A stretch of 64,000 nt of DNA from Deltaproteobacteria bacterium (GTDB taxonomy: Bacteria > Desulfobacterota > Desulfarculia > Adiutricales > Adiutricaceae). A program made the translations under genes and the position numbers. Where the stretch lies: NCBI GenBank assembly GCA_031276865.1, contig JAISMF010000059.1, positions 1-64,000 on the forward strand, in the 5' to 3' direction. Shown piece by piece: positions 41,856 through 51,371 of the stretch; within the stretch, counting starts at the first letter, position 1, and each line of letters begins with the position of its first letter. Below the pieces are notes generated by a model, which was given only the letters and a program-made list of their open reading frames with translations, searched no databases and was not told where the DNA came from.

Positions 41856-41941
41856 TATTATACGATACATCCAAAGAAGTTAGAGCTGTATTTGAACCAA
41901 CATCCAGAGACGATAGATTATTACCCCATACATTCAAAATA

Positions 41942-42029
41942 TTACCCCGGCGATTAAATATTGGAAAACAGTCACGTATTCAAGGGAATCTCTTCCTTCT
42001 ACCTTTCTAACTTTTATTCGCCGGGGTAA
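41942..42029. mobile_element. MITE-A copy 2 (88 bp), TA TSD
   Basis: TTACCCCGGCG...CGCCGGGGTAA flanked by TA (41940-41, 42030-31); removing it restores the LRR unit caaaaTAgttag. Confidence 0.9.
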
Positions 42030-42779
42030 TAGTTAGAGCTGTGTTTGAACCAACGTAGGGACGATAAATTATTAACCCAAGCATACAAATAAGTTAGAGC
42101 TGTGTTTGAACCAACGTCTAGGGACGATAGATTATTATTCCCTACATTCAAAACAGTTAGAGCTGTGTTTGAACCAACGTCCATGGACGATAGATTATTA
42201 TACGATACATCCAAAGAAGTTAGAGCTGTGTTTGAACCAACATCCAGAGACGATAGATTATTATACGATACATCCAAAGAAGTTAGAGCTGTGTTTGAAC
42301 CAACATCCATGGACGATAGATTATTACCCCATACATTCAAAATAGTTAAAGCTGTGTTTGAATCAACGTCCAGGGACGTGAGATTGTTGTTAGATAAAAT
42401 TAGATAATCTAAATAATTCATATTTGAAAGGTCAAGCGCATTTGTAATATTGCAATTATCTATATCAATATCCTGAACAAAATATAAATTATTGTCTTCA
42501 ACCCATATTACCCCTGTCCAGTATCCTATTCCAGATGGTGGATTTTCCCAGTTGAGTTTATTTTGCGGATCAATATTCGTACCCGCAGTCACCAGCAAAC
42601 CCTTGTCGTGGGCATCGTAGTCAGCCGCCAACGCGTTGGTTCCCGATAAAAGTAAAGGTAATAATGAAAGCAGACAGAAAATTGCCGCCGCAATAACAAT
42701 GGACAACCAGGTGGATTGTTTTCCCGAAAGAAGAAAAAGCTTTCCAAATTTTTCTATGTAGGTAAAAATACGCATCATA

Positions 42780-42867
42780 TTACTCCGGCGCTAAGATATT
42801 AGAAACAGCTAGGAATTAGAACAGGGATACTGACTGACATTATTCTAAATGTTATCCGCCGGGGTAA
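42780..42867. mobile_element. MITE-A copy 3 (88 bp, diverged interior), TA TSD
   Basis: TTACTCCGGCG...CGCCGGGGTAA flanked by TA; abuts the ATG of the LRR ORF. Confidence 0.8.
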
Positions 42868-43054
42868 TAATATATTCCAAAAGTGGCATTTTTACGCCGC
42901 ACGAACAGATATAAACAAGTCGTTTATGAGGACGGGCAAATTCAGCCCGCTATCAGTGTTATCCCGTTGCAGATCAAACGCACCGAACTACTTCAAGCGA
43001 AATAAAGTCCCGCGGATATGAACCATTGCATGGTTCATCCACAGGACGCAAAAA

Positions 43055-43086
43055 GCCCGCGTGATTCCGAAAGGAATGGCGCGGGC
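43055..43086 (-). terminator. intrinsic terminator hairpin
   Basis: Minus strand GCCCGCGCCATTCCTTTCGGAATCACGCGGGC followed by TTTTT. Confidence 0.6.
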
Positions 43087-43440
43087 GGAAGTTGATGCTA
43101 AAAAGACGTTGTCGTCTGTTTTAACTAGAGAGAGAGCAAATTACGTGCCAAGTTCAAGAAATTAGAAAAAACTCCCCGGGTGTGACCGCCAAACGGTTGT
43201 GATAACACTGATACGCGGGAAGCGACATTTTTCATAATATAACCGGACAAAGGAAAAACTCAGCAGAAAATTCAAGAGCTGATTCGCAACGAACCTTAAA
43301 ATCCAGAGTTCCGCGAATCTTGACTCTTCATGCCGAACACAATTATTTTCGCATATTATCAAAATGTTTTGCAATTTGTCAAAACAAAAACCCCGCAACC
43401 CCGCATCACTTACATACATATATTTCTATAATATATATAT

Positions 43441-43579
43441 GATGCATCTGCAAAAAGTCCACGCTGTTTGAAAACTTTGAAGCAACACACTTTATAGAGC
43501 GTAGCATATTGTATTTTATTCTAGATAGTGTATGTTATCTCTAATCAATTTTTACAGCTAGACTTTTTGCGCTCGCATC
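43441..43579. mobile_element. MITE-B copy 2 (139 bp)
   Basis: GATGCATCTGCAAAAAGTCC...GACTTTTTGCGCTCGCATC, flanked by ATATAT/ATATTT. Confidence 0.8.
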
Positions 43580-43924
43580 ATATTTAAAAATATGAATTAA
43601 GACGAAATTATATTCACCGCCTAAACGCCCGGGCGCGCCCCGTTAAACGGACTCCGTCCGCAACCATCAGGAAGATGCCGATAACTCCGTCGGGTAGAAG
43701 CCAAAGGTTGGCCGTGTCCGACCGCTTCCGGCCCTCTTTCCCCGGCGCGGGCGCATTATCCGCCCGAAAAAACGCTCCGCAAAGCGTATCTCGGGGGTTC
43801 GTTCCCGCGCCGCTGCGCCGGGCTTTCCGGTTAGCCCGCCTCCTGGCGGCTTTTTCCCGCCGCTATTCATTTCCCCGCCGGAAAGCCCTGGGCGTATTCA
43901 TACCTTCCGGATTAAACCCGACCG

Positions 43925-43978
43925 TTTTTCCAGTTTTCCAGTTTTCCAGTTTTCCAGTTTTCCGCTTTTCCGCTTTCC
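43925..43978. repeat. 8-bp tandem repeats TTTTCCAG / TTTTCCGC
   Basis: ttttccagttttccagttttccagttttccagttttccgcttttccgctttccgg. Confidence 0.9.
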
Positions 43979-44107
43979 GGCCCGGACCCGGATAAAATCT
44001 CACCGGAGGAACGACGCGCCCGGGCTTCCCAGCCCGGGCGCGGGTTTGTGTTGCGCGCCGGCTGTTTGAAAATCATTCGCGGAGGGTTTTGATAAGAGCC
44101 GAGGCGT

Positions 44108-45103
44108 TTAGAAGAGATCCCCGGTCTTCTGGGACTTGAAAAGGGTCCAGAGGAAGAAGGGGCCCCCCAGCATGGAGGTGATGATCCCGATGGGGATCTC
44201 CGCCGGGGCCAAAATCACCCGGGAGACCAGATCGCAGAACGCCAGAAAGGCGCCTCCGGCGAAGAAGACGGCCGGGACCAAAAGCTTGTGGGACCAGCCC
44301 AGAATCAGGCGGCAGGCGTGGGGCACCATCAAACCCACGAAGCCTACCGGGCCGGCCAAAGAGACCACCGACCCCACCACCACCGAGGCGGTGATGAAGA
44401 TCAAAAGTTTTATCTTGTTCACCTTCACCCCGCGGCTCGCGGCTATCTCCTCTCCGGCGGTTAAAAGATCGATTTCAGAGGCGATGAGGCGGATGACCAC
44501 GAAGCCGCAGAGGACCACGAAGGCCAGATCGGCGAGCCGCGCGGTCTCCAAACCGGCCAAAGATCCCATGAGCCAGCGCATGATCCGCAGGGAATCGCTG
44601 GAGTCGGAGAGGTACTGGACGAAAAGGACAAGTGACGAGAAGAAGAAGTTTATGACCACGCCGGCTAAAAGCATGATGACCGTGGAGAAGCCCCCCTTCA
44701 CCCGGGTGATGGACCAGACCAGCATGACCGAGAGCCCGGCGCCGCACAGGGAGCTGAAGAGCGGACCCACGGAGCTGAAGCCTCCGAAGAGCGCCCCGCC
44801 GAAAAAGAAGTAAAGCGAGGCCCCGAAGGAGGCCCCGCTGGAGACCCCCAGGGTGAAGGGGGTGGCCAGGGGGTTGCGGAAGAGGGCCTGGAAGACCAAG
44901 CCGCTTAAAGAGAGGCCCGCCCCCGCCAGGAAGGCGGCGGCGGAGCGGGGGGCCCTCAGCTTCCAGAAGACATCCGAGTCGCCCGGGTCCTTTAGAAGGA
45001 AAACGGATTCGGGGCTGATGTTCTCGATGCCGAAAAAGGGGCTCGAAAGAAAGACGACCAGGCTTCCCAGGACCAGGATGACAATCTTCAAGGTGACGCT
45101 CAT
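44108..45103 (-). CDS. FecCD/BtuC-family ABC transporter permease
   Basis: 331 aa; LRAPRSAAAFLAGAGLSLSGLVFQALFRNPLATPFTLGVSSGASFGA, GPVGFVGLMVPHACRLILG. Confidence 0.92.
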   Translation of the reverse strand: MSVTLKIVILVLGSLVVFLSSPFFGIENISPESVFLLKDPGDSDVFWKLRAPRSAAAFLAGAGLSLSGLVFQALFRNPLATPFTLGVSSGASFGASLYFFFGGALFGGFSSVGPLFSSLCGAGLSVMLVWSITRVKGGFSTVIMLLAGVVINFFFSSLVLFVQYLSDSSDSLRIMRWLMGSLAGLETARLADLAFVVLCGFVVIRLIASEIDLLTAGEEIAASRGVKVNKIKLLIFITASVVVGSVVSLAGPVGFVGLMVPHACRLILGWSHKLLVPAVFFAGGAFLAFCDLVSRVILAPAEIPIGIITSMLGGPFFLWTLFKSQKTGDLF

Positions 45104-45104
45104 C

Positions 45105-45881
45105 TCACTCCGCCAGGATTACCGGCAACCCGCTCGCCGGATTGGTTAGATAGACGAACCCGTGGTTGAAGGCGTCCTCCAGGACCCCTTTGTTTAAGAG
45201 ACCCGGAACGTCCCCGAAGTATTTAACCCTCCCCTTCTGGAGGATGAGGGCCTTGCCTCCGGTCTTGGCGGGATGGTTCAGATCGTGGGTGACGGCCACC
45301 ATGGTGAGCCCCCGTTCCCGGTTGAGGCTTATCAAGAGCTTCTCCATTTCCGAGGTGTGGTGGGGATCCAGAAAGGAGGCCGGCTCGTCTAAGAGCATCA
45401 CCGGCGTCTCCTGGGCCACGGCCGCGGCCAGAAAAGCCTTCTGGCGCTCCCCGCCGGACAGGGTTTTAAGCGGCCTGTCCCGCATGGCGGCGAGCCCGGT
45501 TATCTCCAAGGCCCGGTCCACGGCCTCCGCGTCCTTCTTCGTGAGGCCGGAAAGCGAGGCGCTGTAGGGGAAGCGGGAGAGCTTCGCGAGCTCGCCGATG
45601 GTGAAGGGGGGTATCCAGCCTCCGGCCTGGGGCACGTAGCTCATCACCCGGGCGAGCTCCTTTTGGGAGAAGACCGAGGCGGGGCGCTCGTTTATAAGGA
45701 TCTCCCCGGACGTTTTCCCCTTCTCGTGGAGCCGTAAAAGGCTTTTCAAGAGGGTGGACTTCCCCGCCCCGTTGGGTCCCAGGATGGAGAGGTAGCCGCC
45801 CTTTTCCAGGGAGAAGTTCACCGAGAACAAAATCCGCTTGTCCCCGATGGAAAAGGAGAGGTCTTTAACGCTTATCATCAT
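45105..45881 (-). CDS. siderophore/cobalamin-type ABC transporter ATP-binding protein
   Basis: ILGPNGAGKSTLLKSLLRL, LSGGERQKAFLAAAVAQETPVMLLDEPASFLDP. Confidence 0.93.
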   Translation of the reverse strand: MMISVKDLSFSIGDKRILFSVNFSLEKGGYLSILGPNGAGKSTLLKSLLRLHEKGKTSGEILINERPASVFSQKELARVMSYVPQAGGWIPPFTIGELAKLSRFPYSASLSGLTKKDAEAVDRALEITGLAAMRDRPLKTLSGGERQKAFLAAAVAQETPVMLLDEPASFLDPHHTSEMEKLLISLNRERGLTMVAVTHDLNHPAKTGGKALILQKGRVKYFGDVPGLLNKGVLEDAFNHGFVYLTNPASGLPVILAE

Positions 45882-47068
45882 GGAACGTCACCCAGGATTT
45901 GGGGCGGGGGGTTTTCCGGATCGGGATGCAGCACCATGGACACCTTCTTTATGGTCTTCCAGGCCCGGGGGCCGGGCACGGTGTCGGACTCCTCGGTGAA
46001 CATGTAGACCCGGCCCTTTTGGACGGCGGAAACGGAGGTCATGGTGTTCCAGGACTCCATGGAATCCTCGGCTTCGGAGTAGGAGCGCATGAGATCTATG
46101 ATCACGTCCGGGTTCATCCGGAAGACCGCCTCCCGGGATACGGAAGGGAAAGGCAGTTTTCCCGGATAGGCGTTCTCGCCTCCGCAGATTTCTATCAAGT
46201 GGTCGAAAAAGCCGTCCCGGCCGGCGATGGTGAGCTCCGATATGTAACCCAACCCGGCGTAGGAGTGCATGACCGAGAACATCACTTTGGGCTTGGGCTT
46301 CCCCTCCGCCCTCCGCCCGGCCTCGCTTACCGCCTCGTTTATGGCGTCCACCACCTTTTGGGCCTCGCTCTCCCTTCCCGTGGCCTTGCCCAGATCCTCC
46401 AAGGCCTTTATGAGACCCTCCAGGGTTCTGGTGTCCACGCTCAGGACGCTTAAGCCGAGGCGCGTCAGCTCCCGGCGGTTCTCCGCCTTGTCCGCGGGGA
46501 GGATCACCAGATCCGGCCGGAGGCGCACGATGGCCTCGATATTCATGTCGCTGAATCCCGCCACCCTAGGTAGCTTTTCCACCTCCGGGGGATAGCGGCA
46601 GAACTTCGTCACCCCCACCACCTTCGGACCCAACCCCACGGCGAAGGCGATCTCGGTCACGCTGGGAGCGAGGGTTATCACCCTTTGGGGGTCCTGGGGA
46701 AGCGAAGCGGGATGGAAGTCGCCTTGGGAAAGGGCGACGTGCCCCCACACGGCGAAGGCTAATCCGGCCGCGAACAGGAAAAGAAGGATGATGTTTCCGG
46801 GGGAGGCGAGACGGGAGGAGGGAAACTTCGGAGACGGGGAACCGGGGAGGGAGCGAGGGGCGGAAGGGGACGGATCTTTGGAAGAGGGAATCGGGGCGGA
46901 TGAATCGGGGGGATTTTGATCCGGAAATGCTTGTTCCGGAGGAATTTTCGCAAGGGGGGCTTGAGCCCCAACGGAGGGAGGCCGTCCCCCGGGCCCGGAA
47001 GATTCCGGAGCGCCGTTATCCGGCGAGGGCGCGGTCTTATCCGTCAAATCTCTGGGGTCTTCACTCAT
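45878..47068 (-). CDS. BtuF/FhuD-type substrate-binding protein with Pro/Ser-rich N-terminal extension
   Basis: QRVITLAPSVTEIAFAVGLGPKVVGVTKFCRYPPEVEKLPRVAGFSDMNIEAIVRLRPDLVI. Confidence 0.88.
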   Translation of the reverse strand: MSEDPRDLTDKTAPSPDNGAPESSGPGGRPPSVGAQAPLAKIPPEQAFPDQNPPDSSAPIPSSKDPSPSAPRSLPGSPSPKFPSSRLASPGNIILLFLFAAGLAFAVWGHVALSQGDFHPASLPQDPQRVITLAPSVTEIAFAVGLGPKVVGVTKFCRYPPEVEKLPRVAGFSDMNIEAIVRLRPDLVILPADKAENRRELTRLGLSVLSVDTRTLEGLIKALEDLGKATGRESEAQKVVDAINEAVSEAGRRAEGKPKPKVMFSVMHSYAGLGYISELTIAGRDGFFDHLIEICGGENAYPGKLPFPSVSREAVFRMNPDVIIDLMRSYSEAEDSMESWNTMTSVSAVQKGRVYMFTEESDTVPGPRAWKTIKKVSMVLHPDPENPPPQILGDVP

Positions 47069-47282
47069 AAACGGCTGAAATCCTCTTAAGCCGCCCGGAG
47101 GCGGTTTAGGCTTTCAAGGATTTTTCTCAGCGGATCGATCCCCCCGAGTCTAAAAGGAGACTGAGGGAACTGGAGTGAAACCGCGGGAGATTTAAGTTCG
47201 TATCGAAACGTAAAAAGACTGAAACTGCTAACCCTTGTAATTTTACCAGAAGATTTTTGCGCTTGTCAAAAAAAAACGGGGC

Positions 47283-47946
47283 CGTTGGGCCGTTCGGCCA
47301 TTCAGGACAGTTTTTGGAACGATAAGGCTCTTTTTCCACCCCGGACCCGGGCGAGACGCTGATAAGCTCCATTCCCACGAATTAACTCCGCTCAGGGAGC
47401 GGCTCCACGAAGGAAAGCCGCTTTTTAAGAGTCGACGGCTCCGGCCAAAATCCCGCGAAATTCAAAAAGTTATTTATGCTAAAAATAAATATTTTTAAAT
47501 TTATTTTATTATGTTAAAATGATGTTTATAAATATTATATCTGCAGGTCCCTAACATCAAACATATTTCCGCCCCTTGGAACCATAATTACCTCGTCCTT
47601 CGGTTACCGAAGGCTACCGGACTTGTTGGTAAAGTTCGCGGACGAATTTCGAAAACGGAAATCCCCGGGGGAAAAAGATGGCCGAAACCGTCCCCAGCCC
47701 CCGGGGTTTAAGAAGTGGCGTCTAAGCTGAAGTTTTCTAGGATAAATATGAAATTGGCTTGCACAAGCCGCTTCATACGGATCGCTATTTTTTCTGCGCT
47801 CGTGTTTTCCGATGAGACGCCCCGAGGTCAGCGAAGCCATGCGAAGACGCTCGCAGGGCTAGAAATCGAACTTACCGGAATCGAAAAGCAGGATTTCTTT
47901 AAATTACCGAACGAAAAATGAAAACTGAGGCTCTCCTAGATAACGT
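47283..47946. repeat. segmental repeat copy 1 (empty site for MITE-B)
   Basis: High identity to 51826-52632, e.g. ggaaccataattaccNcgtccttcggttaccgaaggctaccggacttgttggtaaagttcgcggacgaatttcgaaaacggaaatccccggggg. Confidence 0.88.
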
Positions 47947-48382
47947 TAGATCATTTCCATTCATAGGAAAATGATTCTTCAGGACAATAATAAAGCTTGT
48001 TATCACCCCAAATGAGTTTGTTGCTCCAACCATCTTTCTGTCACCATGATTATCGAATCCTAACAGAGGAATACACTGAGGCACATCTTCGTCTATTAGT
48101 TCACCCCCCCTATTCAATAATTTGAAATGGTGGCACTACATGACAGACAGTATTAGTTATTAGTTTTACCATTCCACATTAATTTAACTTCACAAATGTC
48201 TTCAAAAAGAAAAAACATATTTATCTGGCAAAGAATTATCATCCGCCTGATAACAATGTATTTCTTAAATTTCTTGTGGTATTAAAGCGTTAAATTACGT
48301 ATATTTATAGTATTCTATCAGTTAATATTATTTTTCTTCCAACTTTTTTTTAAAACTGCAAATAAACATTTAACATTAAAAT

Positions 48383-48655
48383 TCATCTACCAAAAAGATC
48401 TGAATATGATCCTGTTCTAACCAAATGAACCCAACCATCTGTAAAGTAATATATTAATATCCAATCAGATTCTACATGAATATCATAATAACTACTATAT
48501 TTTCCTTTTAGTCGGTGATTGCGATATTGGTTAGGAATAGGGTTCTCATTGCATAATAACTGAATTATATTAAATAGTTTAGATATATCCCAATTGCGCT
48601 TTTTTGCTCTTTCAACATCTTTTTCAAATCTATTAGTAATAGTATATTGACGCAT
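48383..48655 (-). CDS. RelE/YafQ-family mRNA interferase toxin
   Basis: 90 aa; MRQYTITNRFEKDVERAKKRNWDISKLFNIIQLL...NHRLKGKYSSYYDIHVESDWILIYYF. Confidence 0.88.
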   Translation of the reverse strand: MRQYTITNRFEKDVERAKKRNWDISKLFNIIQLLCNENPIPNQYRNHRLKGKYSSYYDIHVESDWILIYYFTDGWVHLVRTGSYSDLFGR

Positions 48656-48919
48656 TTATTTTTCTTTTTCAAAATAATTTCTAAGATCTTCAAAAGTTTT
48701 AAACTGTTTTCCACCTCCACTCTGGGACTCTTGCATAGCTTCTAAAGTTTCAGCATTTGGAATTAAGAAATCATAAATAATGTCTTTGTCTTGTGTAATT
48801 TTAGTCAAAAATAAGCGACAGGCTTCAGGAATAGTTAATCCAATTCTAGCAAGAATTTCAGAAGCTCTATCTTGAATTTCTTTATTAACATCTTGTATGT
48901 AAGATTTTTGATGAGTCAT
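48656..48919 (-). CDS. RelB/DinJ-family antitoxin
   Basis: 87 aa; VNKEIQDRASEILARIGLTIPEACRLFLTKITQDK; directly upstream of the toxin gene. Confidence 0.88.
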   Translation of the reverse strand: MTHQKSYIQDVNKEIQDRASEILARIGLTIPEACRLFLTKITQDKDIIYDFLIPNAETLEAMQESQSGGGKQFKTFEDLRNYFEKEK

Positions 48920-49049
48920 ATTTTATCTCCTTTTCTCAGAATATGAACAGAAACAAAATCCAACTCATATTTAAAGAGTATGAATGTTTCTTTCAAACAG
49001 AACTAATAATGGCACATTATAGGATAAGATAGAAGTCAAGGCAAGCATA

Positions 49050-49137
49050 TTACACCGGCGATTAAATATTGGAAAAAAGTCACGTATTCAAGGGAATCTC
49101 TTCCTTCTACCTTTCTAACTTTTATCCGCCGGGGTAA
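49050..49137. mobile_element. MITE-A copy 4 (88 bp), TA TSD
   Basis: TTACACCGGCG...CGCCGGGGTAA flanked by TA; near-identical to copies 1 and 2. Confidence 0.9.
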
Positions 49138-49299
49138 TATAAAATAACTAATATTTGATCCGACTGCAAAAAATAAAAACCCAGCTTCTTTTGATGTTTG
49201 AAATCAGATACTATATGTAGTGAATAACCACCACTAATATTCCATATATTGCATGATTTCTCTATCCTTCGATTAATGATAGACATTTAGCGCATACAT

Positions 49300-51371
49300 C
49301 CTAAAATCCCTAAAAACTTTACTATACAAAGTGCCAAAATTCACTCTACCATATTATATATAATTATATATTTATAAGGTTTTTTTAAAGTCTTAAGTAT
49401 CGTATTTGACTATATATATTTCACATATATCCGCTGGATTGAAAAAATTTTACTTTTTTGAATCTGGATAGGGACAGTCGAACATGTCGAGATAATCTTT
49501 CACTGATTTTGTTAAAGGATCAATGATGTATTCATTATCATATATTAAAGCTTTAATAGAAGATAGCTCTCCTAATAATTCATCCATCGTTTTCTTTTTA
49601 TAAAGATCATTTTTTTGCATAACATTATGTATTGCAGCAATTAAAATCATTGATAAAAAACCAATAAAAACTTTACTTTCATATGCTTCATCACTTTTTA
49701 CACGTGTTCTTTTGTGTTTTTGAAAATGTTTTAAGATATCGAATGCCTTTTCTACTACATCACGATTTCTATAAATTTTTAAAGTCTTTTCTGCATCAGT
49801 TTCAGTATTTGACAACAAAACAAACCAACCTTCACAAATCCTAAATTCTTGATATGCTTTATTGTTTTTAGTAATAATATATCCTTTCGGATTATTTGGT
49901 GCTTTTCTAAAGATTAATGCATTTTTATAATCTGGCTCATCAATATACTCTTTTGGATTTTCACAAGCATTGTTATACATCATAATAATTTCATTCACGA
50001 TTGGATCCCTACTTTTATCGTTTTTATCTGCATTTATGTAAATATGCGCATTTATGTACTTATTTTCCCACTTGATTTTTTTTGTCGCCGCAAAGTAAGT
50101 ATCGCCATTTAATTGAAATGCGTATTTTATATTATCAAAAATATGGATATGCTCCTGAATTAAAGTTTTATTAAGGGAAGTTGTTGCTGGCAAACCAATG
50201 ATAAAACTTGTTTTGTATGGAGAAAATATCATAAAATCTATATTTTTTTTGCTGTAAAAACCTCTATCTAAAACAAGTTTAAGTGAATGATCTTGAACAA
50301 ATGAACATTCTTTAATTGTTTTCAATAATGTTGTTACATCATGTAAACTTCCATTATAAGTTGCCGAATAAATTGGTAAACCTGATTCTTCACCAAATAT
50401 AAAACATAAATTTACTTGTTTTAATTTTTCATTTTGTTTGTTATGCCCGAATGCACGCTTACTTAGCAAATTAGAATATGTAGAAATAGACGTAGAGTCC
50501 AGAGCTAAATATTCTTTTTCGCTAATAGTATTCGCCCATAAATTATAAAAAAGAAGACTTTCTTTTTCAGTAATTTTTAATAAAATCTCAGAACTACGTT
50601 GTGAACCTAATTCTGTTGGAAGCAGTGGAATATCATAATTCTCCACAAAATTATTTGTGTACATCAAAGCTTTGTGCTCTAAAATATTAAAAAAAGCCAA
50701 TGTTTTAATGAACTTAGCTTGATCTAAAAAAATTTCATTTAATATATCATCCAACCCTATATTTTTTGATATATGATTTAATAAATATGTAGAACCGTAA
50801 AAACATTTTTTTGATTCTTGGATTTCTTGTCGTATGTTAACTAAATTTTTATTGCGCAAACTTAATAGATTATTGTTTTCTACTTGTTTGTAAATATCCA
50901 GAGATACTGTATCAACATTCGCTGTGTTAGCAGTGTTAATTTCGGGTATAGACTTAGTGAAAACGCTATGATTAGTAAAATCTATATCAAATTTTTTTTT
51001 GTTTCTGATAAGATAATCCTTGAGAGCCGTGTCGGGCTGAAGACCGTGGGCTGTGACCCATGGCAAGAATTTATCATTATACAATGGTCTTCGAGTCTCT
51101 GTATCAATTTTTCCAAGAGTAACAGAATTTGATGTAGGCTTATTGTCGCTTTTGCGCCTGTAGGCATGAATACCCAGTATAAACAATTTACCAGCTATTT
51201 CCTTGCATACTACAGTGGCCATTGGGCTGCCCTCCATGTATAGTAATGTATCGTATAATGAGGGCAATGTCAAGGATTATTTTTATCGAAAAATATCCAA
51301 AGATTTCGGGCAGTTAGCCTTTGTATAGTAAAAATTTACCCGTTTTGTATCGGATCATTTGGGATTTTAGG
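49300..51371 (-). mobile_element. complete DDE-transposase insertion sequence (IS4/IS1634-like), 2072 bp
   Basis: Terminal inverted repeat CCTAAAATCCC...GGGATTTTAGG; 6-bp TSD ATACAT at 49294-49299 and 51372-51377. Confidence 0.88.
49450..51237 (-). CDS. IS4/IS1634-like DDE transposase
   Basis: LALDSTSIST, LVLDRGFYSKKNIDFM, YRNRDVVEKAFDILK. Confidence 0.92.
   Translation of the reverse strand: MEGSPMATVVCKEIAGKLFILGIHAYRRKSDNKPTSNSVTLGKIDTETRRPLYNDKFLPWVTAHGLQPDTALKDYLIRNKKKFDIDFTNHSVFTKSIPEINTANTANVDTVSLDIYKQVENNNLLSLRNKNLVNIRQEIQESKKCFYGSTYLLNHISKNIGLDDILNEIFLDQAKFIKTLAFFNILEHKALMYTNNFVENYDIPLLPTELGSQRSSEILLKITEKESLLFYNLWANTISEKEYLALDSTSISTYSNLLSKRAFGHNKQNEKLKQVNLCFIFGEESGLPIYSATYNGSLHDVTTLLKTIKECSFVQDHSLKLVLDRGFYSKKNIDFMIFSPYKTSFIIGLPATTSLNKTLIQEHIHIFDNIKYAFQLNGDTYFAATKKIKWENKYINAHIYINADKNDKSRDPIVNEIIMMYNNACENPKEYIDEPDYKNALIFRKAPNNPKGYIITKNNKAYQEFRICEGWFVLLSNTETDAEKTLKIYRNRDVVEKAFDILKHFQKHKRTRVKSDEAYESKVFIGFLSMILIAAIHNVMQKNDLYKKKTMDELLGELSSIKALIYDNEYIIDPLTKSVKDYLDMFDCPYPDSKK

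Larger units (their letters stand above)
41456..42395 (-). repeat. 63-bp (21-aa) LRR tandem repeats, SLDVGSNTALTxLxVxxNNLS
   Basis: Repeated ...tta gag ctg tgt ttg aac caa cgt cca ggg acg ata gat tat... units, interrupted by two MITE-A copies. Confidence 0.9.
38992..42778 (-). pseudogene. disrupted LRR-passenger autotransporter
   Basis: Fragments: signal-peptide plus LRR ORF (42014-42778), LRR plus passenger ORF (40639-41721), barrel ORF (38999-40699), final barrel strand in another frame (38992-39318, ends ALTFTVEW). Breaks: a 2-nt deletion near 42053, two MITE insertions, a T8 tract at 40714-40721, a G9 tract at 39162-39170. Confidence 0.8.

Noticed and set aside
41456-42395. Regularly spaced 63-bp repeats resembling a CRISPR array
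   Set aside because: Units are contiguous and translate as 21-aa leucine-rich repeats; there are no unique spacers and no cas genes
47070-47280. Cobalamin riboswitch upstream of the BtuF-like gene
   Set aside because: No clear B12-box (GCCACTG-type) context, so ligand class left as siderophore/cobalamin
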